Source of the DNA: Lachnoanaerobaculum gingivalis
GTDB taxonomy: Bacteria; Bacillota; Clostridia; Lachnospirales; Lachnospiraceae
Length of the DNA: 64,000 nucleotides
Assembly: GCF_003862475.1 (NCBI RefSeq)
Contig: NZ_RRCO01000001.1
Location: 865,304 to 929,303 of the forward strand
Direction of reading: 5' to 3'
The translations under genes and the position numbers were made by a program. This document shows positions 54,738-63,216 of the stretch, piece by piece. Below the pieces are notes generated by a model. It was given only the letters and a program-made list of their open reading frames with translations. It was not told the origin of the DNA and searched no databases. Numbering within the stretch: position 1 is the first letter of the stretch; each line of letters begins with the position of its first letter.

Positions 54738-56147
54738 TTAATGGAAGAAAATACTTAATATCATTATTTCCGCAAAACCGACAGCCCAAGCTATCGTGGA
54801 GGTTATAGAGTAAGTCCTTATCTGATCTTTTGTGTCGCTGACACCCAAAGTCCTGTTGACCACCCAAAAATATGAATCATTAAAATAGCTGAAAAAAAGC
54901 GAGCCTACACAGCAGGCCAATGCCGCCATATACGGGTTTCCTCCCGACTCGGCAACTATGGCTGCCGTAATACTGGCCGCGGTAGTCATTGCCACGGTTC
55001 CCGAGCCTTGAATAAATCTTATCAAAGTAGCTATGACAAACGGAAGAATTACAATAGGAAGTCCTGAGCCTGCAAGGCCTTGCGCAATGTAGCTTCCGAG
55101 TCCGCTGTCCTTTATTATCTGTCCGAGTGCACCTCCGCCTCCGGTTACCAGCATAATAATACCTGCCGAAGCCATACCTTTTTCCATTTCCTTAAGTATC
55201 TGTTCTCTGGTAAGGCTCCTTCCCAATGTAAGTATTGCCAGCACAAGTCCTATACCGACGGCACATATAGGCGAACCTATAAACTGGAATATCTGCATAT
55301 AACCCTCTTTCAGCTTCATAGCAGATGTAACGGTCGCGATCAGTATCAATACTATCGGAACAAGTATAGGGAAAAACGATTCCACGGTGCCGGGGATATT
55401 TTCAGCTTCAAGCTTAGCCTCTTGTGAGTAATCAGGCTTTTGATAAGGCATTCTCTTGTATCCGCTCTCTTCAGTTTCGTCAGGCAGCTGATAAATTTTT
55501 TTCCCGATATATCTCGCATATGCCGTACAGGCGAGCGTCATGGGAATTGCGAGGACAAAGCCTATAAGAATGAATTTACCCACATCTATTCCGTAAATAC
55601 CCGCAACCCCGAGAGGCCCCGGTGTAGGCGGCACTAAGGAATGTGTTATAACCAGACCTGCCGCCAGTGCCGCTCCCAAGGAAATAACCGACTTTTTGGT
55701 AGCCCTTGATATAGCCTTGGCGATTGGCGCCAGAATAATAAATCCCGAATCACAGAATATAGGAATGGACACCATAAAGCCTGTTACAGCCAATGCCTCC
55801 TCTTCCCTGTTCTTACCGAACACCTTAAGGAAAGTAAGAGCCATTCTCTTAGCCGCTCCCGTCACTTCAAAAATCTGCCCCATAATAACACCGAAGCCTA
55901 TAATTATACCTATAGAGCCCAGCGTATTACCGAAGCCTGTAGTAACGGAATTGATAATACCAAATGTTGCCCCGCTCTCCAGCTTCGTATTTTGCAAAGG
56001 CATGCCTCCTATGACACCGATAACGATTGCCGAGAGAATCAGAGCTATGAATGCATGTATCTTTGTTTTCAGTACAAGCACAATAAGAAGTATAATGCCT
56101 ATAATAAGACCTATCAGCATTCTCTCACCGCTTAAACCACCAACCAT
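54738..56147 (-). CDS. GntP-family sugar-acid permease
   Basis: 469-residue membrane transporter with about 12-14 hydrophobic segments, family of gluconate and other aldonate:H+ symporters. Family features include GFMVSIPIFCDSGFIILAP and AAGLVITHSLVPPTPGPLGVAG. AGAAGGAGG with five bases to ATG supports the start. In this operon it probably imports D-threonate, D-erythronate or a similar four-carbon acid. The gene is bracketed by 43-bp inverted repeats. Confidence 0.94.
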   Translation of the reverse strand: MVGGLSGERMLIGLIIGIILLIVLVLKTKIHAFIALILSAIVIGVIGGMPLQNTKLESGATFGIINSVTTGFGNTLGSIGIIIGFGVIMGQIFEVTGAAKRMALTFLKVFGKNREEEALAVTGFMVSIPIFCDSGFIILAPIAKAISRATKKSVISLGAALAAGLVITHSLVPPTPGPLGVAGIYGIDVGKFILIGFVLAIPMTLACTAYARYIGKKIYQLPDETEESGYKRMPYQKPDYSQEAKLEAENIPGTVESFFPILVPIVLILIATVTSAMKLKEGYMQIFQFIGSPICAVGIGLVLAILTLGRSLTREQILKEMEKGMASAGIIMLVTGGGGALGQIIKDSGLGSYIAQGLAGSGLPIVILPFVIATLIRFIQGSGTVAMTTAASITAAIVAESGGNPYMAALACCVGSLFFSYFNDSYFWVVNRTLGVSDTKDQIRTYSITSTIAWAVGFAEIMILSIFFH

Positions 56148-56193
56148 AAAAACCTCCTTCTAATTATTGGAAACGAATTTATTCATTTCCTGA

Positions 56194-56236
56194 TTTATGC
56201 ACACGGGGGCGTAAGGACATCAGCGCCAAAAGGCGC
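56194..56236 (+). repeat. 43-bp inverted repeat, right copy (pdxA2-gntP spacer)
   Basis: Reverse complement of the copy at 54538-54580 with three mismatches. It carries a perfect GCGCC-AAAA-GGCGC hairpin, and nearby GTAAGGAC can pair with GTCCTTTTAC, giving a local stem around it. Confidence 0.88.
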
Positions 56237-56287
56237 CCGATCACCCGCAGCCGTCCTTTTACACAAAGGAAAGCCAATATTGCTTTC

Positions 56288-57289
56288 CTATATTTTCTTG
56301 AAATTCGGGGCATATTTTGCAGCCAATCTTATAGCCTCCACCATACTTACCGCATCCGCAATGCCTTTTCCTGCTATATCAAAAGCGGTGCCGTGGTCTA
56401 CTGAGGTTCTAAGTATCGGCATACCGTTAGTAATAGCTATCGTTTTATTAAAATCAAGTGTTTTTGTTGCAATATGTCCCTGGTCATGATAAAGCGACAG
56501 CACACTGTTATATCTTCCCTGAGCAGCCTGATGAAATACCGAGTCTGCACCTATAGGACCCGTAACCGGATAACCTTTAGCCTGCATTTCTTCTACGGCA
56601 GGTGTTATTTCTTTCATTTCCTCATCGCCGAAAAGCCCATGTTCACCACAGTGAGGATTCAGTCCCGCCACAGCCATTTGCCTGTCATTTACTCCAAGGC
56701 GCTTTAGTGCCTCCAAACAGCGGACTATATAATCCTCTATTCTTTCCTTCTTTATCATATCCAGCATTTTTCTGAGTGAAACATGTCTGGTAAGAAAGAA
56801 AACCCTTAATCCGTTTGTTTCAAACATTGTCAGAGGATCTTTTGTATTTGTCAGAGCGGCAAATATTTCCGTGTGACCGATGAAAGGAACATTTCCGGCA
56901 TGCAAAGACTCCTTGTTTATAGGGGTCGTAGCTACGGCGTCGGTCTCACCTGTGTTTGTAAGCTCTATAGCCCTTGCAATATATTCAAATGCAGCCTTGC
57001 CGCACATTCCACTTACTTTTCCGAATTCAAACCCGCTCATATCAACATTATTCAAATCTATGAGATTAAGAACCCCAAATTCATACTTTCCTTCAGCAGG
57101 CTTGGAAACGGTATTTATTTTCAACGGTACCTTTGTAATCTGTATAGCCTGCTCCATTATTTTTTTATCCCCGATAACTATGCAGTCGGCATAATCAAAC
57201 GTCGCCTCATCCGCCAGTGCCTTGGCTGTAATCTCCGGTCCGATACCGGCAGGGTCTCCCATAGTAACTGCAATCAGTGCCTTTTTCAT
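56288..57289 (-). CDS. pdxA2: PdxA2-type 4-phospho-D-threonate/erythronate dehydrogenase
   Basis: 333-residue metal- and NAD-dependent oxidative decarboxylase of the PdxA family. Metal-binding histidines are in [11 protein letters not shown] and [25 protein letters not shown] is the N-terminal signature. PdxA proper makes pyridoxal, but next to a DUF1537 kinase the PdxA2 branch converts the 4-phospho acid to DHAP and CO2. It follows the kinase gene by 13 bp. Confidence 0.9.
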   Translation of the reverse strand: MKKALIAVTMGDPAGIGPEITAKALADEATFDYADCIVIGDKKIMEQAIQITKVPLKINTVSKPAEGKYEFGVLNLIDLNNVDMSGFEFGKVSGMCGKAAFEYIARAIELTNTGETDAVATTPINKESLHAGNVPFIGHTEIFAALTNTKDPLTMFETNGLRVFFLTRHVSLRKMLDMIKKERIEDYIVRCLEALKRLGVNDRQMAVAGLNPHCGEHGLFGDEEMKEITPAVEEMQAKGYPVTGPIGADSVFHQAAQGRYNSVLSLYHDQGHIATKTLDFNKTIAITNGMPILRTSVDHGTAFDIAGKGIADAVSMVEAIRLAAKYAPNFKKI

Positions 57290-57302
57290 CTTTCCTCCTT
57301 TA

Positions 57303-58607
57303 TTACATATATAGTTTTTCTTTCAGGTAGGTAATACAGCGGTTTGCCGCATCATCATCTCCTACCATTCCGCCCTTGGTGATTATCTTGATATCCGGAA
57401 AATCTCCCGACATCATCTCGGCATAAGCGGCAAGAGGCAGAACCTCATCTAACAGCCTTAGTCCGGTTGTATTAAATTTTTTGCACAGCGCCTGGGTGAT
57501 ATCGCCTCCGCTGCTGTATATACCCTTAAACGCGGGATTTTGCGACAATACATTATAACCTATCTGTGCGAATGCATCATTTATTCTTTCCGTCATTTTA
57601 TCTGTATTATCATATCTGTCGGTATATTTACTGAAGTCAATTCTGTTTTCGGAATATATACCGTCTCCCACAGCAGTCAATATCTCATACTTTGAGGACT
57701 TTTCAAGCAGCTCATCACTTACTCTCTTTATTTCGGCATCTCGTATACCGTCGTTTTCCAGCATCAGTGATGATTTTATAAAAACATTGTATGCTGTTCT
57801 CTGATTCAGCCACAGCTCTTCCACCTGTGCCTTTGTAACCGGATTTACAGAACCTATAAGCGCAAGAATTTTGTGCTTTGTATCCTTTTTTACCGGCGTA
57901 ATAAGCTTTCTTGCAATAGTAGCGGTAAAGACCCCGGGATCTACCGCCGCAAATTTCAGTCCTGAGGTTATGAGAGCATCGGCAATCAAATCCAAATCTC
58001 CCTGAGTAACACAGTCAAATACAAGTATACGATTTCCCTCATTAACAAGTTTTTTCATATGCTCCGCCAGTACATGCTTTCCGCTCATCATATCGTCAAG
58101 CTTTATCGAGCCAACCTTAAATTTGCTTTGCTGTCTGAAAATATCGGCTACATTGGAAGTTTTTACCGGACACTTGGGGTCAAGGGCAACAGATGTCTTA
58201 TGTAGCGGCAAACCGTTTACCATGAGATATCCGCCCACAACCGTTCTGCCTGACTCCGGAAAACAGGGGGCGCTTATGGCTATGACATCATCTCCAAGCA
58301 CATTAAGTATTGCATCGGTTTCGGCTCCGATATTTCCCCTCATAGTAGAATCAATTCTCTTTGCCCATACTTTAACTTCACTGTTAAAAAGAAGCTTTGC
58401 CGCATTATACACTCTGTTATATGCAAGCTCCTTATCAATGCCCCTGCTGTCTGTCGGGTACATCAGACAGTCGCAGCTGTCCGAGAGCGAAAGCTCCAGC
58501 CGTTCGGCATTCATCATTGTATAGGTATTGTAGTCCATTTTTTTCAACAATACGCCTGTAGCATTCGCACCGGTCAGGTCGTCCGCTATAACAATACACT
58601 TTGCCAT
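57303..58607 (-). CDS. Four-carbon acid-sugar kinase (DUF1537; D-threonate/D-erythronate kinase)
   Basis: 434-residue kinase. The N-terminal substrate domain begins [19 protein letters not shown], where DDLTGA is diagnostic, with [14 protein letters not shown]; the C-terminal nucleotide domain shows [15 protein letters not shown] and [17 protein letters not shown]. These are the family motifs of DtnK/DenK. First gene of the operon; GGAGGTGAA precedes the start. It phosphorylates the acid sugar at C4 for PdxA2. D-threonate versus D-erythronate is not resolved. Confidence 0.92.
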   Translation of the reverse strand: MAKCIVIADDLTGANATGVLLKKMDYNTYTMMNAERLELSLSDSCDCLMYPTDSRGIDKELAYNRVYNAAKLLFNSEVKVWAKRIDSTMRGNIGAETDAILNVLGDDVIAISAPCFPESGRTVVGGYLMVNGLPLHKTSVALDPKCPVKTSNVADIFRQQSKFKVGSIKLDDMMSGKHVLAEHMKKLVNEGNRILVFDCVTQGDLDLIADALITSGLKFAAVDPGVFTATIARKLITPVKKDTKHKILALIGSVNPVTKAQVEELWLNQRTAYNVFIKSSLMLENDGIRDAEIKRVSDELLEKSSKYEILTAVGDGIYSENRIDFSKYTDRYDNTDKMTERINDAFAQIGYNVLSQNPAFKGIYSSGGDITQALCKKFNTTGLRLLDEVLPLAAYAEMMSGDFPDIKIITKGGMVGDDDAANRCITYLKEKLYM

Positions 58608-58643
58608 TTCACCTCCAAAAATGTTTGCTTATGAAAATATTTC

Positions 58644-58688
58644 TGTTTGACTTTGTTTTTATTTGCGAAAATTATGTTTGACTTTGTT
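58644..58688. promoter_or_regulatory. Direct-repeat operator candidate
   Basis: TGTTTGACTTTGTT occurs identically at 58644-58657 and 58675-58688, 31 bases apart (three helical turns), downstream of and touching the transcription start of the acid-sugar operon. It suits a DeoR-family repressor. Confidence 0.7.
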
Positions 58689-58691
58689 ATT

Positions 58692-58719
58692 ATTATATAT
58701 TATTACGGTGGAATGTCAA
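58692..58719 (-). promoter_or_regulatory. Promoter of the acid-sugar operon
   Basis: Minus-strand TTGACA (58714-58719) and TATAAT (58692-58697), both perfect consensus boxes, with a 16-base spacer. The next ~170 bases upstream (to 58890) show no gene. Confidence 0.88.
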
Positions 58720-58890
58720 GAATAAGATACTATTACCGAATTTTTCGGCAAATCGTAGTTGTCTGGGTCTTTGACAGTTTGTTTGCCTAAATAGGCATAA
58801 AAAAAGTCCTGTAACCCGCATATAACCTACACTTCTCACTTGAAATTTTTGTCAAAATATTCGTTTTAATATATTGTACTAACTATTATT

Positions 58891-59455
58891 TTGAGATTGA
58901 GGATGAAGATGGCATTAAGAGATATGGCAAAGGCAAGGAACATAGACCAAACCCTATAATACAAATGAACAAACCTCTATTAAACCACTTGAAGAAAAAA
59001 TTTTAAAAGAGTTTGATTGTCAAAAGTTTATTTACTGTAGTGATACCGGACTTGGTTTGGAAAAAATAAGAAAGCACAATCATATGGGTGAAAGAGGCAG
59101 TACCAAAAAAGAAAGAAGAAATCCTAATGATCCGGCCAGGTTTCTTGGTAGTATTGCAGTAACTGATGATGGTGAAACAGCAAATGTATATAACTGTCTT
59201 AATACAGAAAAAATAGATGAGGAAGCCAAGTATGATGGTATGTATGACGTCTCAACAGACCTACTTGACGATAATGTAAGTGAAATACTAAGTATAAGTG
59301 AAAAGCGTTGGCAAATAGAAGAATGCTTTAGAATTATGAAAACCGAGTTTGAAGCAAGACCTGGTTGGAAACATTTTTATTTGAATAAGTTTCAATATCC
59401 GCTTAAAATCAATGTTTTCCCACGTTTTCAGAAAGAAATATTTCATCTAATTTGA
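58891..59455 (+). pseudogene. IS1634-like transposase remnant
   Basis: Pieces of a DDE transposase in order: EDGIKRYGKGKEHRPNP, then a deletion/frameshift near 58960, NEQTSIKPLEEKILKEF, CSDTGLGLEKIRK, and the C-terminal RWQIEECFRIMKTEFEARP typical of IS1634-family enzymes. Beyond ARP the sequence diverges and ends early. Intact proteins have over 500 residues. The stretch after 59057 is still an open frame of 132 codons but has lost the N-terminal half. Confidence 0.85.
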
Positions 59456-59463
59456 GTAACTTT

Positions 59464-59543
59464 CAATTGAATGGTGTGAATTTTACCCTAAAAATACACG
59501 AATTGAGCTAGAATTTACTAAAAAGTTCACACCATTTAAATTG
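59464..59543. repeat. Inverted repeat after the transposase remnant
   Basis: CAATT-GAATGGTGTGAA (59464-59480) pairs with TTCACACCATTTAAATTG (59526-59543), 11 bp perfect core plus five more after a bulge, 45-base spacing. It may be the palindromic end of a lost element or a terminator. Confidence 0.6.
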
Positions 59544-59617
59544 TTATTGTTTTGTACATGATAAATTGCAAGAATAAGTGCAACACCGTTTTTTCTCTGA
59601 TTAAGTGAGTATCTATC

Positions 59618-59649
59618 AAGCTGTTTGATTTAACTCAAACAGCTTTTTT
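59618..59649 (+). terminator. Hairpin with T-run
   Basis: Perfect 11-bp stem AAGCTGTTTGA / TCAAACAGCTT with a six-base loop and four more T on the plus strand. On the minus strand it forms the end of an IS30-like coding remnant (ELNQTA stop), so it may be part of that element. Confidence 0.7.
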
Positions 59650-59880
59650 GCGGACTGATAGCCATGAATTTGTCTGAGCCTTTCATTGATATCCTTTTTA
59701 TAGTCTTCTAAAAGTGTCGGATTTAGTTCTTACAAACTAAAACAATGTCTCTGGTATTCATACTGTCTAATGCCCCTACTATCTTTGTTCATCTTGATAG
59801 AAAAAACAAAGTAATGGTCACGACCGTCTAAAGATTTGCTTTTGTTTAGTTTAAAATAGTTTTTCAAACTTTAAAACATA
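59618..59880 (-). pseudogene. Fragment of an integrase-core (IS30-like) transposase
   Basis: The minus strand reads LLEDYKKDINERLRQIHGYQ then SAKKLFELNQTA and stop. The N-x-R-x-R-x3-G-Y-x-[ST]-[AP]-x2-L-F pattern matches the end of rve-type transposases such as IS30. Further upstream other frames read short phrases interrupted by stops and shifts, so the gene is badly decayed. From 59880 to 60026 nothing recognisable remains. Confidence 0.5.
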
Positions 59881-60026
59881 CTTATCTTCTTCAGTAAACA
59901 AAAACACCCCTATACCAAGCTTGTAGCTAGTGCAATTCAAGCCAATAAGCATAGAGATGTAAAACTATTACGCATTAAAACATGATTAGTTATTAAAGAA
60001 TAACAATTGTGTACGAAATGTCTCAA

Positions 60027-60509
60027 TTAGTTTTCGCTAGTAAATATCATTTCCAACAAACACCCTCTCAATTCCTCATCCTGATGATGCAAGATATTCA
60101 TTAACTCATGAGAATTTTTCGCATTGATGAATTGATTTAACAATCTATCTTTTAATTCATTCGGTACTTCGACATCGTGTACACCCTTTACCTTCGGAAG
60201 TTCCCGACTAACTAATGGGGATTTGTTTAAGCTTCGTTGGAGTTTCTCCTTCGCCAAATATTGGTCAAAGTTGCTGGATTCTCTCGCAAGCCTGCTTTCT
60301 TCTATATTCTTTAGAATCTGCTCTCGGTTATACTTCGGTACTCCGACATCTACTTTCACCTTATTGAGACTAAACTTGCTAGTTGATGAAAAAGCTGTAT
60401 ACCCTCCTATCAGGTTCCCTAAAAAGTTTGCGGTTTGAGCGTCTTCTTCGCTTCCACCTAGAAACTTGGTCCCATGATAGACAAACTGACCAGCTGTATA
60501 GAGATTCAT
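60027..60509 (-). CDS. Orphan polymorphic-toxin-like fragment
   Basis: 160-residue protein starting with a hydrophobic, Gly-rich segment (AGQFVYHGTKFLGG; NFLGNLIGGYTAFSST) like the pre-toxin linkers of large secreted toxins, then a long charged helical region with KNIEESRLARESSNFDQYL, ending ELRGCLLEMIFTSEN. AGGAGAA lies in front of ATG. It follows the Imm74-like gene by 21 bp. I do not recognise the C-terminal domain; it could be a displaced toxin end or its immunity partner. Leaderless and probably silent. Confidence 0.5.
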   Translation of the reverse strand: MNLYTAGQFVYHGTKFLGGSEEDAQTANFLGNLIGGYTAFSSTSKFSLNKVKVDVGVPKYNREQILKNIEESRLARESSNFDQYLAKEKLQRSLNKSPLVSRELPKVKGVHDVEVPNELKDRLLNQFINAKNSHELMNILHHQDEELRGCLLEMIFTSEN

Positions 60510-60530
60510 TTCTCCTAGAATACAACATAA

Positions 60531-60764
60531 TTATACAAAGTCTAGTTGAATAGTTTGATTGCTCTCCATTTTTTTAGCTGTATTAATAATATTTTCTATT
60601 TCTCTTTGAGTTATCGGAAGGTCCTCATGAGGTGGCTCCCATTGTGTCATACTATCTTTATAAACAACAAATTTTTTATTGATCAGCAATTCTCCTTGTG
60701 CTTTTAAGAGGAAACCATTCTCTAAATCAAAAGTAATTGTTGATCTTGTTCCTGTAATTTTCAT
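60531..60764 (-). CDS. Immunity protein, Imm74-like
   Basis: 77-residue acidic protein beginning KITGTRSTITFDLENGFLLK with FVVYKDSMTQWEPPHEDLPI in the middle, the pattern of Imm74 immunity proteins of polymorphic toxin systems. Its ribosome site GAGAGG lies inside the last codons of the preceding toxin fragment, and only two bases separate that stop from this ATG, so toxin and immunity were coupled. It appears intact although its toxin is broken by an IS element. Confidence 0.75.
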   Translation of the reverse strand: MKITGTRSTITFDLENGFLLKAQGELLINKKFVVYKDSMTQWEPPHEDLPITQREIENIINTAKKMESNQTIQLDFV

Positions 60765-60766
60765 TT

Positions 60767-61083
60767 CTACCTCTCGAATATAATTTTTTCTACCCCTGTT
60801 TTAGGATCTATTGTTGTAGTCTTAGTAACATTTGGATTGGCCTTCAATCTTGGTAGTTCGATGTTTTCCCAAATATTTCCTGGTCGTAGTTCGCTACCAA
60901 CTACAGCTCTTATTTCACCAGATACTTGCTCTGCGTATACATTCGAAGCTTCCTCCCAAGCTGTTACACTTGAAGGAGTATTAAAATCCCATTCAGGCAT
61001 TACAATATTCGTATCATCAATCGTAGATCTAATGTAACTCCTCTCCATATAATCAAGTGTTTTTTTAATAAATTCAATACTTT
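60767..61083 (-). pseudogene. Polymorphic toxin C-terminal domain, distal half
   Basis: Reads SIEFIKKTLDYMERSYIRST, then MPEWDFNTPSSVTAWEEASN, AEQVSGEIRAVVGSELRPG and NPNVTKTTTIDPKTGVEKII to the stop. The frame closes at TGA just beyond the IS110 junction. The other half lies at 62877-63075 on the far side of the element in the same orientation. There is no start codon with a ribosome site for the whole piece; an ATG at 61048 could allow a 93-residue product. Confidence 0.78.
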
Positions 61084-61469
61084 TTGATACCTGTCATTGA
61101 ATAGAACTAAGGTTATGGAGTGATCTTTACCTCATACAGGGCAGATATATAGTAATAATGGGTGCACCAAATAAAACGTCATCACTATTCGTTCTAAATG
61201 GCCTCGATGTGTACCCATCCCTATATGGCAGCTCACCTCTCATGTCCAACAGGATTATCCTCCTTACGGTGGGTCCTCACTTCCTTCGTTCTGCCTGTCC
61301 ATAACCAGGGTGCCAGCTTAGCTATTCATCAGGGTCATGCCCTTTGGAGAAAATTCCTGCCGGCTACCAGCTCATTCTTTGTACTTTCATCACTGATCCA
61401 AACACTACGATTACAGCACCTTTCGGTGGACGCTTCCTATAATCATTATGGTTGTTCTTTATTGCTCGG
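61083..61469 (-). ncRNA. Candidate bridge/seek RNA region of the IS110-family element
   Basis: About 390 bases with no convincing gene between the transposase stop and the inferred element end. The minus strand has several short stems, including CACC-GAAA-GGTG (61417-61428, a GNRA tetraloop), GGG-CATGA-CCC and AGGAT-AATCCT neighbours. Guide loops cannot be assigned by eye. Confidence 0.4.
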
Positions 61470-62759
61470 TTATGCAGCCTTTAACTGCTCTCCCGGACGT
61501 CGAATATCTTTCAACATCTTTGATGCATCATAACTGATTCCCTTGGTAAGGATCACATGGAATACTCTTATCAGCTTACATGCTACTGCTATCAGCGACT
61601 GCATCTTTTTCAATGGATTCTTTTCCCTGGTAGTATAATATCTGTGGATTTCTTTGAATTCTTCATTCTTTCCCACCACCGATATCGCTGCCTCAAAAAG
61701 TAGATATCTGAGACGCTTGCGTCCTCTTTTGCTTATCTTTGTTTTTCCGTCGTGCTTACCGGAACTATCTGCCACCAGTTCCAATCCTGCAAGTTTCTGA
61801 AGTTCTTTCGTGCTATCAAAGCGCGTGATATCACCAACTTCTGCTATGAAACCAGCTACGGTTGTTATTCCTATACCTTTTATTTCAAGCAGCTTATCCG
61901 CATACCTGACCTGTTGGCACAGTTCTTTGATCAGGTCATTGACCCGTTCAAGGCGTTTTGTCTGGAGTTCATAATCCTCTATCAGATCCTGTATCTCCAT
62001 CCGAGCTTCTGTAAGACCTGCTTTTAATCCTATGCTTTTCATGGCTGCATTCAGGATCAGCATAGCCTTCTTATGCCCATTTCCTCGGAGTTTAGCGTCT
62101 TTCCATATCTTTATGATACCTTCCACTCCTAGTCTTACTATCTCCTCAAGAGTTGGTGCCTGCTTTAACACCAGCAGCCCTCCCTTGGCATCTATGTGTG
62201 TATAAATCCCCTTATATTCCAGGAAATACACTGCAACCCACTTCTGCAGACGGTTCTTCGCCCTTGTCTGTTCTTCTACAAGCACAAACCGGCGGTTTGA
62301 CGCATTCCGCAGTTCTGCATATACACCTGTCGGCATATATGAATAAAAATATCGTCCATCCCTTACAAGCCCTGCAATAACACGAGGATCTTTTCTGTCA
62401 TTTTTAGATGGACTATTGTCATCTAATTCTTTGGTCTTATGCACATGGTGCGGATTTACCATCACAAACTTTATGTTCTTTTCACCCATGAACTGCCCAA
62501 GATCAAACCAGTAGTGACCGGTTGGCTCTATTCCTACCAGTGCATCTTTAAGTTCATTTTTCTGCATCAGTTCCACAACCGAATTGTAAAAGCTGTTGAA
62601 TCCCTCCATAGAGTTTGAAAACGCTACAGGCTTTCTGGTAAGTTCTATGCCTCTCCAGTTAAAAGCTCTGAAATAATGCTTTTCACTGCCAACATCAATG
62701 CCGACAATCATTGTTGTTTCTTTTACTTGTTCAATCTTCTTATTTTGTGTAGAATTCAT
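61470..62759 (-). CDS. IS110-family transposase (DEDD recombinase)
   Basis: 429-residue recombinase. The RuvC-like domain shows the DEDD residues Asp22 in VGIDVGSEKH, Glu78 in LVGIEPTGHYW, and Asp121/Asp124 in KNDRKDPRVI. A helical linker (about 200-280) leads to the Tnp20 domain with KGIGITTVAGFIAEVGDITR, KLAGLELVADSSGKHDGKTK (containing the catalytic serine region) and KRGRKRLR. Length is full and no frame break is seen, so it is probably active. The AAGGAAGG ribosome site is nine bases from ATG and lies in a possible hairpin. Confidence 0.95.
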   Translation of the reverse strand: MNSTQNKKIEQVKETTMIVGIDVGSEKHYFRAFNWRGIELTRKPVAFSNSMEGFNSFYNSVVELMQKNELKDALVGIEPTGHYWFDLGQFMGEKNIKFVMVNPHHVHKTKELDDNSPSKNDRKDPRVIAGLVRDGRYFYSYMPTGVYAELRNASNRRFVLVEEQTRAKNRLQKWVAVYFLEYKGIYTHIDAKGGLLVLKQAPTLEEIVRLGVEGIIKIWKDAKLRGNGHKKAMLILNAAMKSIGLKAGLTEARMEIQDLIEDYELQTKRLERVNDLIKELCQQVRYADKLLEIKGIGITTVAGFIAEVGDITRFDSTKELQKLAGLELVADSSGKHDGKTKISKRGRKRLRYLLFEAAISVVGKNEEFKEIHRYYTTREKNPLKKMQSLIAVACKLIRVFHVILTKGISYDASKMLKDIRRPGEQLKAA

Positions 62760-62762
62760 TTG

Positions 62763-62832
62763 TAGATACCTTCCTTATTCCGCTCATTTGCTAACTGGCC
62801 GGTCAGCAATGACAGTTTAACTTAGGTATCTA
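62763..62832 (-). promoter_or_regulatory. Possible ribosome-site-sequestering hairpin of the transposase
   Basis: TAGATACCT (62763-62771) is the exact reverse complement of AGGTATCTA (62824-62832). In the transposase message this 9-bp stem would cover the end of the AAGG ribosome site; the loop holds a second hairpin (TGCTGAC / GTTAGCA). Such structures limit transposase translation from outside transcripts. Confidence 0.5.
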
Positions 62833-62876
62833 TTTTTGTAAAATCATTTACTTTCTACACTTTGAATTATACAGGA

Positions 62877-63075
62877 AGCTCCTTTATTTTTTGCTATTTT
62901 TTTCGCAACATCCATGCCTCCAATGCCATCTGTTCGTCCTGACCAGAAAAAAGCCGTATCTGGATCAGTTTTCAATCTACCTCTTATTAACTCAACATCA
63001 AAGTCAGTTTGAGTAAAATCTATTTTTGAATATCGATTTGAAAAAACAGAATTATAACTATAAAAATATACTTAC
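62877..63075 (-). pseudogene. Polymorphic toxin C-terminal domain, proximal half
   Basis: Reads SNRYSKIDFTQTDFDVELIR, KTDPDTAFFWSGRTDGIGGM and DVAKKIAKNKGA up to the IS110 junction, after which the frame runs into IS DNA and stops at 62844. It has no start codon or delivery domain; a stop codon lies just upstream. With the piece at 60767-61083 it makes one continuous toxin domain of about 170 residues. Confidence 0.75.
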
Positions 63076-63115
63076 TTTATTTTATCATAATTCTTAGCTA
63101 ATTAAAATCAAACAA

Positions 63116-63154
63116 AAAGGATTTAGTCTTATAAAGCATTCAACTAAATCCTTT
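63116..63154 (-). terminator. Terminator upstream of the toxin fragment
   Basis: Perfect 12-bp stem AAAGGATTTAGT / ACTAAATCCTTT around a 15-base loop with TTTTTGTTTG following on the minus strand. It ends the decayed gene at 63217-63840 and isolates the toxin fragment from it. Confidence 0.82.
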
Positions 63155-63216
63155 GGTTTAATCATCTTATTCTTCGACCATTTGTTTACATAATGCACAT
63201 TTCATTGTTTTACTCT

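Larger units (their letters stand above)
61083..62876 (-). mobile_element. IS110-family insertion sequence (IS1111-like layout)
   Basis: About 1.8 kb: transposase gene, a ~115-bp 5' flank and a ~390-bp 3' non-coding flank. Ends are inferred from where the split toxin reading frame stops and resumes (near 62877 and 61083); no terminal inverted repeats or clear target duplication are seen, as is normal for IS110. Long non-coding DNA downstream of the transposase is the layout in which IS1111-group guide (bridge/seek) RNAs are encoded. Confidence 0.8.

Noticed and set aside
61198..61533. Plus-strand 111-codon frame in the IS110-family element
   Set aside because: It covers the non-coding flank and the end of the transposase, lacks a ribosome site and resembles no protein family; a structured RNA region is more likely.
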